Source of the DNA: an uncultured Muribaculaceae bacterium
GTDB taxonomy: Bacteria; Bacteroidota; Bacteroidia; Bacteroidales; Muribaculaceae
Length of the DNA stretch: 64,000 nucleotides
Assembly: GCA_910578365.1 (NCBI GenBank)
Contig: CAJTRC010000003.1
Coordinates: 4,380 to 68,379, forward strand
Direction of reading: 5' to 3'
The translations under genes were made by a program, and so were the position numbers. The notes under the pieces are model-generated. The model was not told the origin of the DNA. It searched no databases and was given only the letters and a program-made list of their open reading frames with translations. Within the stretch, counting starts at the first letter, position 1, and each line of letters begins with the position of its first letter. Shown here in pieces: positions 1 through 10,054 of the stretch.

Positions 1-1
1 C

Positions 2-61
2 ATAATGCGCCGCGACACTCTGCCGGGCATTGAGCAGGTGGGTCTGTTTATTGGCTGTTGA
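2..61 (+). CDS. possible C-terminal tail of an upstream gene cut by the window edge
   Basis: One frame stays open from base 2 to a TGA at 59-61 and would encode about 19 residues (MRRDTLPGIEQV... then a Cys-ending tail). It runs in the same direction as the next gene and stops 42 bp before it, as an upstream operon member would. It is too short to identify, and it could be chance. Confidence 0.3.
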   Translation: MMRRDTLPGIEQVGLFIGC

Positions 62-103
62 GATGCCACATTCTTAACATACACTCCTCTAAAACATAGA
101 ACA

Positions 104-1318
104 ATGACAGAATTCAAAGATATACATTCGCGACAGCTGCAACTGCTGAGCGACGACGAACTCAACCTGCGTCTGAACCGCGTGCGCGCCGGCCTCGAGG
201 CTTTAGGTGCCGACTCGGTGCTGATTACCGACGCAGCAAATATTTACTACCTCACAGGCCGTGTATTTGCCGGATACGTGTACTTCAATATCGCCGACAG
301 CAAGCCATACTATATAGTACGCCGCCCCAACGACCTGATAAGCGACCGCAGCAGCCGTCTGGGGCGCTTTGCCGAAATCGCCGACATTCTGTGCCACAAC
401 CAAAACTGCACCGCACCCGAGCGCCTTGGTCTTGAATTCGACATCATAAGCTACAACCTGTCGACACGACTCATGAACACTATTGCAGGCACTGAATTCG
501 CAGATGCTTCGGGCGTAATGCGCCGGGCCCGCTCAGTTAAGACGTGCCTCGAACAGCAACTGATGAAGGAATCAGGCCTGCGTCACGAACATGTGTACTC
601 ACGCATTCCGCATGTGTATCAGGCCGGTATGACTGATATAGAGCTGCAAGTGGAAATCGAACGCCAGTCGCGCCTCGAAGGCAATTTGGGCATATTCCGC
701 ATCAGTGGTTCCGACATGGAAATACATATGGGCAATGTGATTACAGGCGAGAACTCCGATACTCCAACCCCATACGATTTCGCTATGGGAGGAGCCGGAC
801 TCAATCCGTCGCTGCCGGTGGGAGCCGACGGCAGTCTCATAGAGCCTCACCACACTGTAATGGTTGACGTCAACGGCGACTTCACCGGCTATATGACCGA
901 CATGACACGCTGCTTTGCTCTGGGAACCCTCGATTCCAAGACTTTAGGCGCGCATCAGCTATCTATTGACATCGTTCACGCCCTGACCGATATGGCCCGA
1001 CCCGGCGCCGCGGCACGCGAACTCTACGAGAAAGCGGCCATGATGGCCAAGGAAGCCGGCTACACCGACTATTTTATGGGCCACCGCCAGCACGCCGGAT
1101 TCGTAGGCCACGGACTGGGCATTGAAATAAACGAAGGCCCGGTGATTTCGCCACGTTCAAAAGACATCCTTGAGGCAGGCAACGCTATTGCCCTCGAGCC
1201 TAAATTCGTGATTCCGGGCCAAGGTGCTGCCGGTATCGAGAATACTATTATTGTAAAAGAAGAAGGCGCAGCCGAATGCATAACAAACGCGCCCGAACAG
1301 ATTATATATTTTGAATGA
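104..1318 (+). CDS. M24 family Xaa-Pro aminopeptidase-like metallopeptidase
   Basis: This 404-residue protein has the creatinase/aminopeptidase P layout: an N-terminal creatinase-type domain (about 20-150) and a C-terminal pita-bread catalytic domain (about 155-395). The five expected metal ligands are visible: D255 and D266 (VDVNGDF...TDMTR), H336 (FVGHGLG), E365 (ALEPKF) and E379 (GIENT). Family members remove N-terminal residues preceding proline using two Mn or Zn ions, usually in the cytoplasm, and no signal peptide is seen. It starts at an ATG 42 bp after the preceding stop and overlaps the next gene by 4 bp (ATGA), so the two are probably translationally coupled. The exact substrate is unknown, and a prolidase-like role is also possible. 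Confidence 0.88.
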   Translation: MTEFKDIHSRQLQLLSDDELNLRLNRVRAGLEALGADSVLITDAANIYYLTGRVFAGYVYFNIADSKPYYIVRRPNDLISDRSSRLGRFAEIADILCHNQNCTAPERLGLEFDIISYNLSTRLMNTIAGTEFADASGVMRRARSVKTCLEQQLMKESGLRHEHVYSRIPHVYQAGMTDIELQVEIERQSRLEGNLGIFRISGSDMEIHMGNVITGENSDTPTPYDFAMGGAGLNPSLPVGADGSLIEPHHTVMVDVNGDFTGYMTDMTRCFALGTLDSKTLGAHQLSIDIVHALTDMARPGAAARELYEKAAMMAKEAGYTDYFMGHRQHAGFVGHGLGIEINEGPVISPRSKDILEAGNAIALEPKFVIPGQGAAGIENTIIVKEEGAAECITNAPEQIIYFE

Positions 1319-2757
1319 ACAAGGAAAACAATAACTTTTCCTCTCTACTCAAACATAAGATATTCGACCGTGTGGGTCGGGTGGCTGCCGAAATCGGCCT
1401 TCCGGCATATGTGGTCGGCGGCTATGTGCGCGACCTCATCATTGGCCGGGCGTCGAAGGACATCGACTTCCTTACCGTAGGCTCAGGCATCGAACTGGCC
1501 AAGGCTGTACACAAGTCGATGCGCGGCTCGCATCTGAGTGTATTCAAGACCTACGGAACCGCACAGGTGAAACGCGGTGAATTGGAACTCGAGTTCGTGG
1601 GAGCACGAAAGGAATCATACCGTCGCGACTCGCGCAATCCAATTGTCGAAGACGGCACCCTCCAGGACGATATCAGCCGCCGCGACTTTACCATAAACGC
1701 CATGGCCCTGAGCGTGACACCCGACAGCTTCGGCGAACTGGTGGACTTGTTCGACGGCCTCGGCGACATAGAGCGGCGGATCATACGCACTCCGCTCGAC
1801 CCCGACATCACTTTCAGCGACGACCCCCTGCGCATGATGCGGGCTATCCGATTCGCCACACAGCTCAATTTCGAAATATACCCCGAAACATTCGAGGCCA
1901 TATGCCGCAACGCTCACCGAATAGAGATAATAACCACCGAGCGAATATGCACCGAAATCAACAAGATAATGTCTTCGCCCAAGCCGTCGATTGGCTGGAA
2001 ACTGCTGCTCAACAGCGGGCTGCTGAAACTGATTTTTCCGGAACTGGCGGCACTCAAAGGTGTAGACACAGTTAACGGCCGCGCTCACAAAGACAATTTC
2101 TACCACACCATGGGAGTACTCGACAACGTGGCCGCGGTGTCCGACAAACTGATGCTGCGCTGGGCTGCGCTGCTGCACGACATTGCCAAACCGCGCACCA
2201 AGCGGTACGAAGAGGGGGTCGGCTGGACATTCTACAACCACAACATGGTGGGTGCCAAGATGGTGCCACAGATTTTTGCAAGACTGAAAATGCCCATGGG
2301 CCAGGAAATGAAGTATGTGCGCAAGCTCGTGGAACTACACATGCGCCCCATTGCTTTGGGCGACGAAGAGGTGACCGACAGCGCAGTGCGCCGCCTGATG
2401 AATTATGCCGGCGAGGACGATCTGGCCGACCTGATGATACTGGCTCGCGCCGACCTCACCAGCCGAAACGAGGCCAAACGCCAGCGTATACTCGAAAATT
2501 TCGACATCGTGGACCAGAAGTACGAGTACATACGCAAACTCGATGCCGAACGCAATCGCAAGAATCCTGTAGACGGCAACGAAATAATGCACATATTCAA
2601 CCTCAGCACATCGCCTCTGGTGGGTTACTTCACCAAAAACCTCAGGCAGGCAATCAAAGACTGCGAGATAGAGGACACCCGCGATGCCGCACTCGAATAC
2701 ATATACAAACTCGCTGCCGAAGCCGGTGTTGAGCCGGTGAATCCGCCTACTGAATAG
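1315..2757 (+). CDS. cca: CCA tRNA nucleotidyltransferase with C-terminal HD domain
   Basis: This 480-residue class II CCA-adding enzyme or poly(A) polymerase-like protein restores the 3' CCA of tRNA. The nucleotidyltransferase head shows GGYVRD (residues 35-40) and the catalytic DxD at D49 and D51 (KDIDFLTVG). The DDPLRMMRAIRFA segment around residue 170 is the classic ERxxxE-adjacent helix. A metal-binding HD motif (ALLHDIAKPRT) lies near residue 290, as in bacterial CCA enzymes fused to an HD phosphohydrolase. It overlaps the M24 peptidase by 4 bp and is followed 20 bp later by queD. With queD and queE downstream, the cluster is linked by tRNA maturation and modification. Confidence 0.93.
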   Translation: MNKENNNFSSLLKHKIFDRVGRVAAEIGLPAYVVGGYVRDLIIGRASKDIDFLTVGSGIELAKAVHKSMRGSHLSVFKTYGTAQVKRGELELEFVGARKESYRRDSRNPIVEDGTLQDDISRRDFTINAMALSVTPDSFGELVDLFDGLGDIERRIIRTPLDPDITFSDDPLRMMRAIRFATQLNFEIYPETFEAICRNAHRIEIITTERICTEINKIMSSPKPSIGWKLLLNSGLLKLIFPELAALKGVDTVNGRAHKDNFYHTMGVLDNVAAVSDKLMLRWAALLHDIAKPRTKRYEEGVGWTFYNHNMVGAKMVPQIFARLKMPMGQEMKYVRKLVELHMRPIALGDEEVTDSAVRRLMNYAGEDDLADLMILARADLTSRNEAKRQRILENFDIVDQKYEYIRKLDAERNRKNPVDGNEIMHIFNLSTSPLVGYFTKNLRQAIKDCEIEDTRDAALEYIYKLAAEAGVEPVNPPTE

Positions 2758-2777
2758 ACCATATTATATCTGATAAA

Positions 2778-3110
2778 ATGTACTACGTAAGCAAACGACT
2801 TGAAATATCCGCCGCTCACCGCCTTGAACTCGACTACGAGAGCAAGTGTACCTGCATACACGGCCACAATTGGATTGTAACCGTACATTGCCGCGCCAAG
2901 CAGCTGAATGATGCCGGAATGGTTACCGATTTCACCCATATCAAACAGAATATAAGCGACAAACTCGACCATAAGCTTATCAACGACGTGCTGCCATTCA
3001 ACCCTACCGCCGAGAACATGGCTCGCTGGATCTGCGAGAACGTGCCCAACTGCTACCGTGTAGACGTGCAGGAGAGCGAAGGCAATGTGGCATCATACGA
3101 AATCGACTGA
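2778..3110 (+). CDS. queD: 6-carboxy-5,6,7,8-tetrahydropterin synthase (QueD)
   Basis: QueD converts 7,8-dihydroneopterin triphosphate to 6-carboxytetrahydropterin in queuosine and 7-deazaguanine biosynthesis. The 110-residue length is normal for the family. Zinc ligands H14 (SAAHRL), H28 and H30 (HGH) are visible, together with the CxxxHGH catalytic motif starting at C24. The LDHKLIND and NPTAENMARWI segments typical of the PTPS fold are also present. It sits 2 bp upstream of queE, which uses its product. QueC is not in the window. Confidence 0.93.
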   Translation: MYYVSKRLEISAAHRLELDYESKCTCIHGHNWIVTVHCRAKQLNDAGMVTDFTHIKQNISDKLDHKLINDVLPFNPTAENMARWICENVPNCYRVDVQESEGNVASYEID

Positions 3111-3112
3111 TT

Positions 3113-3664
3113 ATGAAACAATACAAGGTCAACGAAATTTTTTACTCGCTCCAGGGCGAGGGATACCACTGCGGCACCGCCGCAGTGTTTCTGCGCTTCA
3201 GCGGCTGTAACCGTGCCTGCGCTTTCTGCGACACCGACCACAACGGAGGCTCCATGATGACCGCCGACGAGATTATAGAGGCTATATGCGCCTTCCCCGC
3301 ACGCCATCTGGTGATAACAGGAGGCGAACCGACCCTGCAGCTCGACAGCGACCTGCTCCGCGCCATAAAACTGCGGGGCTTCTTCGTACAGATTGAAACC
3401 AATGGCTCACTGCCTGTGCCTCCCGAAGTCGACTGGGTGACTTGCTCGCCCAAAGACGCTCCGTGGAACATCGACCGCATCGACGAGCTGAAAATAGTCT
3501 ACCAGGGCCAGGACGTAGAGCAGATAGCATCGCTGCTGCCTTCGCCACGCTGCTTTCTGCAGCCATGTTCGGGCCTTAACGTTGCCGAAACCGTAGAGTA
3601 CATAAAGTCGCATCCGCAGTGGCGTCTGTCGCTGCAGACCCACCGCTTGATTGATATTCCATGA
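3113..3664 (+). CDS. queE: 7-carboxy-7-deazaguanine synthase (QueE), radical SAM enzyme
   Basis: This 183-residue radical SAM enzyme makes 7-carboxy-7-deazaguanine from the QueD product. The cluster-binding CxxxCxxC is C32, C36 and C39 (SGCNRACAFCDTDH), preceded by the family signature FYSLQGEG (10-17) that reads the substrate. GGEPTLQ is the usual GGE motif for SAM binding. The protein is somewhat shorter than the common 210-240-residue form, consistent with the compact QueE class. It is coupled to queD (2 bp gap) and overlaps the next gene by 4 bp (ATGA). Confidence 0.93.
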   Translation: MKQYKVNEIFYSLQGEGYHCGTAAVFLRFSGCNRACAFCDTDHNGGSMMTADEIIEAICAFPARHLVITGGEPTLQLDSDLLRAIKLRGFFVQIETNGSLPVPPEVDWVTCSPKDAPWNIDRIDELKIVYQGQDVEQIASLLPSPRCFLQPCSGLNVAETVEYIKSHPQWRLSLQTHRLIDIP

Positions 3665-4845
3665 AGCCTCTGCGCTACTGCCTTACACTGCTTATGACCT
3701 TGCTGGCCATCATTTCAGCCAGAGCTAACGTCGCCGATACAACGGTGAGTTTCACCGTGTTCTACCCTGGCCCGGACATATATGAACTCGAAGGACATGC
3801 AGCACTGCATATCACAACACCGCAGGCCGACTACGCCGTGAGTTTCGGCACATTCGACTTTGAGCAGCCCAACTTTGTGTACCGCTTTGTAAAAGGCGAA
3901 ACCGACTACTGGGCAGCCGCAGCTCCGTGGCAGTATTTCGCCGATGCCTACAGCCGTCAGGGGCGCCGTATTGTGGACATGCAGCTCGACCTTACTCCGC
4001 AACAGAAGGCTTACATCATAGACCTCTGCATCGAAAATCTCAAGCCCGAGAACCGTGTCTACCGCTATAATTATGTAAAGGACAACTGCGCCACCCGCCC
4101 GCTGGGTCTGCTGGAGAAAGCACTTGCGCCTGACAGTCTGCAGCTCGGCAAGGTACAGACCGTCGACAGCTCGCATCTGGGCTCGTTCCGCAGCATAATG
4201 CGCTACTACCACCGCAATTACCCCTGGTATCAGTTCGGCATCGACCTGGCCCTGGGCAGCGGCATAGATTACCCCATAAGCTTACGCGAGCAGGCATTTG
4301 CGCCGGTACTCATTGCCGAACAGCTGCAAGGCGCCACGACAGGCGGCAGACCTCTGGTAAGCCATATCGTGGAGGTGAATCCGCAATATATCGACGCCAC
4401 TGCCGGCCCTACTCCGTGGCTGCTTTCACCAATGTGTGTGAGTGCGCTTCTGCTTGCAATCACACTGATTGTCACCTGGCGCGACATACGGCGCATGCGC
4501 GTGAGCCGCTGGTTCGACACAGTGCTCTTTGGCATGTTCGGCCTCGCCGGCTGTCTGCTCACGTTCCTTATATTCATATCGGTCCATGAGGCTACCTCGC
4601 CTAATTTTCTTTACATGTGGCTGAACCCTTTTTGCCTGATTCCGGTTATTTTTATTTGGATAAAAAAATGTAAAAAGTTAGTTTTATGCTATCATTTTAC
4701 TAACTTTGCACTTGTGTTTGCCATGGCCGCCTGTTGGCTCTGGCTTCCGCAGAGCGCCAATACTGCATTTATTCCATTGATACTCTGCGATATGACCCGT
4801 TCGGTGTCGTATATTTACATCACAAATTTCAAGCGCAAGCAATAG
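3661..4845 (+). CDS. Lnb_N (DUF4105) domain membrane protein
   Basis: This 394-residue protein has a signal peptide or N-terminal TM segment (about 5-22), then a periplasmic Lnb_N/DUF4105 domain (about 28-250) and several C-terminal membrane helices (about 255-390). The family's conserved His and Cys are present as H46 (LEGHAALHI) and C143 (KDNCATRPLG), with a FDFEQPNFVYRF segment in between. The family contains the Bacteroides lipoprotein N-acyltransferase Lnb, so a role in lipoprotein or envelope lipid acylation is a reasonable inference. Several paralogues usually occur per genome and this one need not be Lnb itself. It overlaps queE by 4 bp and precedes the next gene by 7 bp. Confidence 0.8.
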   Translation: MKPLRYCLTLLMTLLAIISARANVADTTVSFTVFYPGPDIYELEGHAALHITTPQADYAVSFGTFDFEQPNFVYRFVKGETDYWAAAAPWQYFADAYSRQGRRIVDMQLDLTPQQKAYIIDLCIENLKPENRVYRYNYVKDNCATRPLGLLEKALAPDSLQLGKVQTVDSSHLGSFRSIMRYYHRNYPWYQFGIDLALGSGIDYPISLREQAFAPVLIAEQLQGATTGGRPLVSHIVEVNPQYIDATAGPTPWLLSPMCVSALLLAITLIVTWRDIRRMRVSRWFDTVLFGMFGLAGCLLTFLIFISVHEATSPNFLYMWLNPFCLIPVIFIWIKKCKKLVLCYHFTNFALVFAMAACWLWLPQSANTAFIPLILCDMTRSVSYIYITNFKRKQ

Positions 4846-4852
4846 AACCCCG

Positions 4853-6478
4853 ATGAACCGCAACCCCGAAATATCGCTCAGCCGCCGCCTGATGCTCGCC
4901 CTGATTGCCTCGATGGTGACCATGGCAATACCCGCGCAAGCCAATTCGGGGCAGAAGCAGACACAACTGCTGCTGAACGTGGTTATCGAAGGCCTCGATG
5001 CCACACAACTCGACCTGCTGCGTGACTATTTCGGACCGGACGGATTCAACCGCCTGCTCAACAGCGGAGTGGTTCTGAGCGGCGAATACGGCACTCCGCT
5101 CGACCCCACCGCAGCTGTCACCGAACTGATGACAGGCGCATCGCCCTCCGTGACCGGTATCAGCGGAGCCATGCGCTTCGACCGCCGTGCCATGCGCCGC
5201 GAGCATATTTTCGACGACGACAGCACCCTTGGCAACTACACCAACAGCACATACTCGCCCGGCACTCTGCTTGTAAGCACCATGGCCGACGAAGCCCGCA
5301 TAGCCGGAGGAGGCGTAACACAAGTCTACGCTATAGCCCCCGACCCGGGAGTGGCTATAGCCCTGGGCGGACATAGCGCCAACTGCGCGATATGGATTGA
5401 TGACCGCACCGGCAACTGGGCCACAACCACCTTCTATAAAGACCCGCCATCGCTGCTGGGTACGCGCAACCGTCTGAGCCACCTGTCGCAACGACTCGAC
5501 ACACTCAGCTGGACACCCCTAAAGGCCGCCGACCAGTATCCCGGCCTGCCGGAGTACCTCACCCACTATCCATTCCGCTACACCTTCGGACGCAGTAACG
5601 CAGACCGCTTTGCCGAATTCAAAGAAGCCGCCGGAGCAGTGAACTCCGAGGTAACTTCCATGGCTATCGACATGATAGGCACCCTGAAACTGGGGCAGCA
5701 CGACGGTGTCGACGTACTGAGCATAGCCTATACACTCAGACCCTACGAAAGCGGCAAGAACCCCGACAATCGCTTTGAACTCATCGACAGCTACTACAGG
5801 CTCGACTACGACCTGGCCCGACTGATAAATGCTGCCGAAAAACAGGCCGGCGCCAACCGCTCGGTAGTAATGATTACCGGCACACCGCCGCCATCGCGCA
5901 CTCGCCGCGACGACCCGCGCTGGATGATTCCCTACGGCGAATTTTCCACCCGCAAGGCCATGTCGCTGCTAAACGTATACCTTATAGCCCTGCACGGCAA
6001 CGGTGAATGGGTACAGGCCTACTCCGACGGATGGTTCTACCTCAACGACAAACTTATTGAAGAACGCAAGGCCGATGCCAAGGCCATGCGCTCCGAAGCC
6101 GCCGACTTCCTCAGCCGCATGGCCGGGGTAAAAGCCGTGCATACAAGCGACGACATACGCCACGGACGCGCAGGCGTCAATCCTGAGGCCCTGCGCCGCA
6201 ACACCCACTTCTCAACCAGCGGCGACATGCTGCTCGAAGTTCTTCCCGGCTGGCAGCTCGTTGACGATTCCAATGTACACGGCATCGCTCAGGCTTCGAA
6301 ATACGAAAAAGTTCAACGCGAAACAGCTACCACAGCGCCGGTAATAATAATGGCTCCAGGTGTCGAAGCACGCAAGATTCACACCCCCGTCGACATACGC
6401 ATGGTCACCCCTACCGTATGCCGCCTGCTACGCATACGCTCGCCAAATGCCGCCTCACTGCCGGCAATAAACCTCTGA
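4853..6478 (+). CDS. alkaline phosphatase superfamily (PafA/NPP-like) protein, probably degenerate
   Basis: This 541-residue protein has an N-terminal signal peptide (about 10-30), so it is probably periplasmic. The fold signature is recognisable: NVVIEGLDATQLD near residue 43 where active members have a metal-binding VxxDGL, a TPLDPTAAVTELMTGASP stretch where the nucleophile-containing T(F)PGHTSIFTG segment belongs, and a late VIIMAPGV strand. The metal-ligand motifs look eroded: E replaces D in the first strand, and the usual ADHG site reads ITGTPPPS. I infer a phosphatase-superfamily fold with lost or altered catalysis. It closes the 0.1-6.5 kb operon; secA follows after a 160-bp gap containing a promoter-like site. 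Confidence 0.65.
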   Translation: MNRNPEISLSRRLMLALIASMVTMAIPAQANSGQKQTQLLLNVVIEGLDATQLDLLRDYFGPDGFNRLLNSGVVLSGEYGTPLDPTAAVTELMTGASPSVTGISGAMRFDRRAMRREHIFDDDSTLGNYTNSTYSPGTLLVSTMADEARIAGGGVTQVYAIAPDPGVAIALGGHSANCAIWIDDRTGNWATTTFYKDPPSLLGTRNRLSHLSQRLDTLSWTPLKAADQYPGLPEYLTHYPFRYTFGRSNADRFAEFKEAAGAVNSEVTSMAIDMIGTLKLGQHDGVDVLSIAYTLRPYESGKNPDNRFELIDSYYRLDYDLARLINAAEKQAGANRSVVMITGTPPPSRTRRDDPRWMIPYGEFSTRKAMSLLNVYLIALHGNGEWVQAYSDGWFYLNDKLIEERKADAKAMRSEAADFLSRMAGVKAVHTSDDIRHGRAGVNPEALRRNTHFSTSGDMLLEVLPGWQLVDDSNVHGIAQASKYEKVQRETATTAPVIIMAPGVEARKIHTPVDIRMVTPTVCRLLRIRSPNAASLPAINL

Positions 6479-6525
6479 TACTCACTTTCAGGCTTTGCTA
6501 TAGCCCGAAATCCGGTATTTTTTAC

Positions 6526-6533
6526 TATCTTTG
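6526..6533 (+). promoter_or_regulatory. probable secA promoter, -7 box
   Basis: TATCTTTG matches the Bacteroidetes -7 consensus TAnnTTTG and lies about 105 bp upstream of the secA ATG. No well-spaced -33 TTTG is obvious, so the call rests on the -7 box and the intergenic position. Confidence 0.5.
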
Positions 6534-6638
6534 CCGACAACAGTACCGCACGCCCGTCCATCAGCGACGGAGGCGTACGTGTAATGCCATATATACATAA
6601 CTCCCCCACATTTCGAAAACAAATAAAACACTACATAA

Positions 6639-9600
6639 ATGTCATTCATTAACGTTTTAAGCAAACTGTTCGGCAATAAGTCGCAGCGCGACCTCAAGGC
6701 CATAATGCCCATTGTGGAGAAAATCAAGGCCAAAGGCCCCGAGCTCCAGCAACTGACTGTCGACCAACTCCGCGGCCGCATCGATGCCGTGCGTGCCGAC
6801 CTCGACAACGCAACTCGTGCCGACTACGACGAAATCGCACGTCTGAAAGTAGAAATCGAATCTCTTCCCTACGACCAGCGCCAGCCCCTGTGGGACAAAA
6901 TCGACAAACACGAAAAGAACATACTAGACACCCTCGAGGACAAACTCAACGAACACCTGCCCGAGGTATTCGCCACTATGCGCGAAACCGCAGCACGCTT
7001 CGCTGCCTCCGACACCGTGGAAGTGACAGCCACAGCACTCGACCGCGAACTCGCCGGCCAAGGCCGCGACTTCGTAACCATCGAAGGCGACAAAGCTATA
7101 TGGAAAACCACCTGGCTGGCCGGCGGCAACCCCGTGAGCTGGGATATGATACACTACGACGTACAGCTCATAGGCGGTATAGTGCTGCACCAAGGCAAAA
7201 TCGCCGAAATGGCAACCGGTGAAGGTAAAACCCTTGTAGCTACACTGCCGGTGTTCCTGCGCTCGCTCTCGCGCCGCGGCGTACATGTGGTGACTGTGAA
7301 CGACTATCTGTCGAAGCGCGACTCCGAGTGGATGGGACCGCTGTACATGTTCCACGGCTCAACCGTCGACTGCATCGACAAGCACGAACCCAATACTCCC
7401 GAACGCCGTGCCGCCTACAACTGCGACATCACCTTCGGTACAAACAACGAATTCGGCTTCGACTACCTGCGCGACAACATGGCCATGGAACCCGAGGATA
7501 TGGTACAGCGCAAGCACTACTACGCCATTGTCGACGAGGTCGACTCAGTGCTTATCGACGATGCCCGTACGCCTCTGATCATCTCCGGTCCGGTGCCGCG
7601 CGGCGACGACCAGTACTTCGACATCTACAAGGCAAACGTACAGAAAGTGGTGGAAGCGCAGCGTCGCCTCATTACCAAAATCCTGGCAGAAGCCAAGGAA
7701 AAAATAGCATCGGACAACAAAGACCAGCAGAAAGAAGGAGCAATACTTCTGTTCCGTGCATTCAAAGGTCTGCCCAAATATCAGCCGCTAATCAAATTCC
7801 TCTCGCAGGAAGGCATGAAAAACCTGCTGCTCCAGACCGAGGCACACTATCTGCAGGACAACGCACGCGAGATGCCATTCATCACCGACCCACTCTACTT
7901 TGTAATCGACGAAAAGAACCGCAGCGTAGAACTCACCGACAAAGGCATCGACGAACTCACCGGCAAAATCGAAGACCCAACCTTCTTTGTGCTTCCCGAC
8001 ATAGCATCGCAGCTTTCCGAGCTCGAACACCTGTCCGATGCCACTGAACGCCAGGCCCGCAAAGACGAACTGATGCAGAACTATGCCGTAAAGGCCGAGC
8101 GCGTACACACCGTGACCCAGCTGCTTAAGGCATACACACTGTTTGAGAAAGACGTAGAATACGTTATCGACGACAACAAAATCAAGATTGTCGACGAACA
8201 GACAGGCCGTATCATGGAAGGCCGACGCTACTCCGACGGCCTGCACCAGGCCATCGAGGCCAAGGAAGGAGTGAAAGTCGAGGCCGCTACACAGACCTTT
8301 GCCACCATCACGCTGCAGAACTACTTCCGCATGTATCACAAGCTGGCCGGTATGACCGGTACAGCCGAAACAGAGGCCGGCGAGTTCTGGGACATCTACA
8401 AACTTGATGTGGTTACCATCCCCACCAACCGTCCGGTTGCACGTATCGACATGAACGACCGCGTGTACAAAACCAAGAAAGAAAAGTACAGCGCCGTAAT
8501 CGAAGAAATCGAACGCCTGGTAAAAGAAGGCCGTCCGGTACTGGTAGGTACAACCTCGGTTGAAATATCGGAACTCCTGAGCAAAATGCTCAAGATGCGC
8601 CGTATCGAACACAATGTGCTCAACGCCAAGCTGCACCAGCGCGAAGCCGAGATTGTGGCCCTCGCAGGCCGACCCGGCACTGTGACCATCGCCACCAACA
8701 TGGCGGGCCGCGGTACCGACATCAAGCTTACCCCCGAGGTGAAAGCCGCCGGCGGTCTGGCCATCATAGGCACCGAGCGCCACGAGTCGCGCCGCGTCGA
8801 CCGTCAGCTCCGAGGCCGTGCAGGCCGTCAGGGCGACCCCGGCACATCAATCTTCTTTGTGTCGTTCGAAGACCAGCTGATGCGTCTGTTCGCCACCGAC
8901 TCGGTAATGAAGTGGCTCGACCGCTTCGGCCTGCAGGAAGGCGAGCCTATTGAACACAAAATGGTGTCGAACGCCATCGAAAAGGCCCAGAAACGTGTGG
9001 AGGAAAACAACTTCGGCATCCGTAAACGCCTGCTCGAATACGACGACGTAATGAACAAGCAGCGTAACTACATATACACACGCCGCCACCACGCACTCGT
9101 AGGCGAACGCATAGGCATCGACATCGCCAACATGATTTATGACTCGGTAGAGAATCTGATAGTAAACAACGAAGAAGCATCGTTCTATGCCGACCTCGAA
9201 CAGGAAGCCCTGAAACTGCTGTCGATAGAACTGCCCTATACCGAGGACGAATACCGCAACCTCTCGCGCGAAGAAAAAATCGAGCGCCTGCACGAAGCAG
9301 CCATCGAGGCCTTCAACCGCCGCAACGAACGTATCCGCGAGGTAGCTCTGCCGGTAATCAAGAACATGTACGAGAACACCGAATACCGCGGACGCATCAT
9401 AGTGCCTATTTCCGACGGCTCGCGCCGCCGTTTCAACCTGCGCGTCGACCTGCAGGAAGCATACAACACCGAGTGCCGCAGCATTGTAAAGGAATGGCAG
9501 AAGAAACTGGTGCTTGTAACCATTGACGAACTCTGGAAAGAGCATCTGCGCGAACTCGACCAGCTGCGCCAGAGCGTACAGAATGCAAGCTACGAGCAGA

Positions 9601-10049
9601 AAGACCCGCTGGTTATTTACAAGGTAGAGTCGTTCCACCTGTTCGAATCCATGCTCAATCAGCTCAACAGCAAGGCGGTATCGTGTCTGATGCGCGCCAG
9701 CATACCTGTAGCGCCTCCCAGCGAGCAACAGCAGCAACAGCCCCAGCCTCAGCAAGCCCAGCAGCCTGCCGATGGCGAACAGCAGCAGCCCCAGCAGCCC
9801 CAGCCCCAGACTCCTCAGCAGCGTGTGGAAATGAAGGAAGCCGGGCCCGAAATGCCCCACAAAGCCGTTCGATACAACGAAACCAAAGCTGAAGCTCCGG
9901 GCGATGAGCAGCGCCGTGTGGCAAGCCAGCAGCAGGGCGAACGCCCCAAGCCCATGCCCGTGAAGGCCGGACCCAAAGTAGGCCGTAACGACCCATGTCC
10001 CTGCGGTTCAGGTAAAAAATACAAAAACTGCCACGGGCGCAACGCTTAA
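6639..10049 (+). CDS. secA: preprotein translocase ATPase SecA
   Basis: SecA is the motor that pushes unfolded proteins through SecYEG. The 1136-residue length fits Bacteroidetes SecA, which is longer than the 900-residue E. coli form because of an insertion in the first nucleotide-binding domain and an extended tail. Visible motifs are Walker A MATGEGKT (about 190-197), Walker [20 protein letters not shown] (about 299), the GRGTDIKL and GTERHESRR segments of NBD2, and a helical wing/scaffold domain. A Gln/Pro-rich linker (about 1020-1060) leads to a C-terminal SEC-C zinc motif [14 protein letters not shown] (about 1121-1134) that binds SecB or the ribosome. radA follows 5 bp later. Confidence 0.97.
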   Translation: MSFINVLSKLFGNKSQRDLKAIMPIVEKIKAKGPELQQLTVDQLRGRIDAVRADLDNATRADYDEIARLKVEIESLPYDQRQPLWDKIDKHEKNILDTLEDKLNEHLPEVFATMRETAARFAASDTVEVTATALDRELAGQGRDFVTIEGDKAIWKTTWLAGGNPVSWDMIHYDVQLIGGIVLHQGKIAEMATGEGKTLVATLPVFLRSLSRRGVHVVTVNDYLSKRDSEWMGPLYMFHGSTVDCIDKHEPNTPERRAAYNCDITFGTNNEFGFDYLRDNMAMEPEDMVQRKHYYAIVDEVDSVLIDDARTPLIISGPVPRGDDQYFDIYKANVQKVVEAQRRLITKILAEAKEKIASDNKDQQKEGAILLFRAFKGLPKYQPLIKFLSQEGMKNLLLQTEAHYLQDNAREMPFITDPLYFVIDEKNRSVELTDKGIDELTGKIEDPTFFVLPDIASQLSELEHLSDATERQARKDELMQNYAVKAERVHTVTQLLKAYTLFEKDVEYVIDDNKIKIVDEQTGRIMEGRRYSDGLHQAIEAKEGVKVEAATQTFATITLQNYFRMYHKLAGMTGTAETEAGEFWDIYKLDVVTIPTNRPVARIDMNDRVYKTKKEKYSAVIEEIERLVKEGRPVLVGTTSVEISELLSKMLKMRRIEHNVLNAKLHQREAEIVALAGRPGTVTIATNMAGRGTDIKLTPEVKAAGGLAIIGTERHESRRVDRQLRGRAGRQGDPGTSIFFVSFEDQLMRLFATDSVMKWLDRFGLQEGEPIEHKMVSNAIEKAQKRVEENNFGIRKRLLEYDDVMNKQRNYIYTRRHHALVGERIGIDIANMIYDSVENLIVNNEEASFYADLEQEALKLLSIELPYTEDEYRNLSREEKIERLHEAAIEAFNRRNERIREVALPVIKNMYENTEYRGRIIVPISDGSRRRFNLRVDLQEAYNTECRSIVKEWQKKLVLVTIDELWKEHLRELDQLRQSVQNASYEQKDPLVIYKVESFHLFESMLNQLNSKAVSCLMRASIPVAPPSEQQQQQPQPQQAQQPADGEQQQPQQPQPQTPQQRVEMKEAGPEMPHKAVRYNETKAEAPGDEQRRVASQQQGERPKPMPVKAGPKVGRNDPCPCGSGKKYKNCHGRNA

Positions 10050-10054
10050 AGCCT

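Noticed and set aside
1615..2241. 208-residue minus-strand open frame inside cca
   Set aside because: It is a shadow of the CCA enzyme frame with no promoter or family features.
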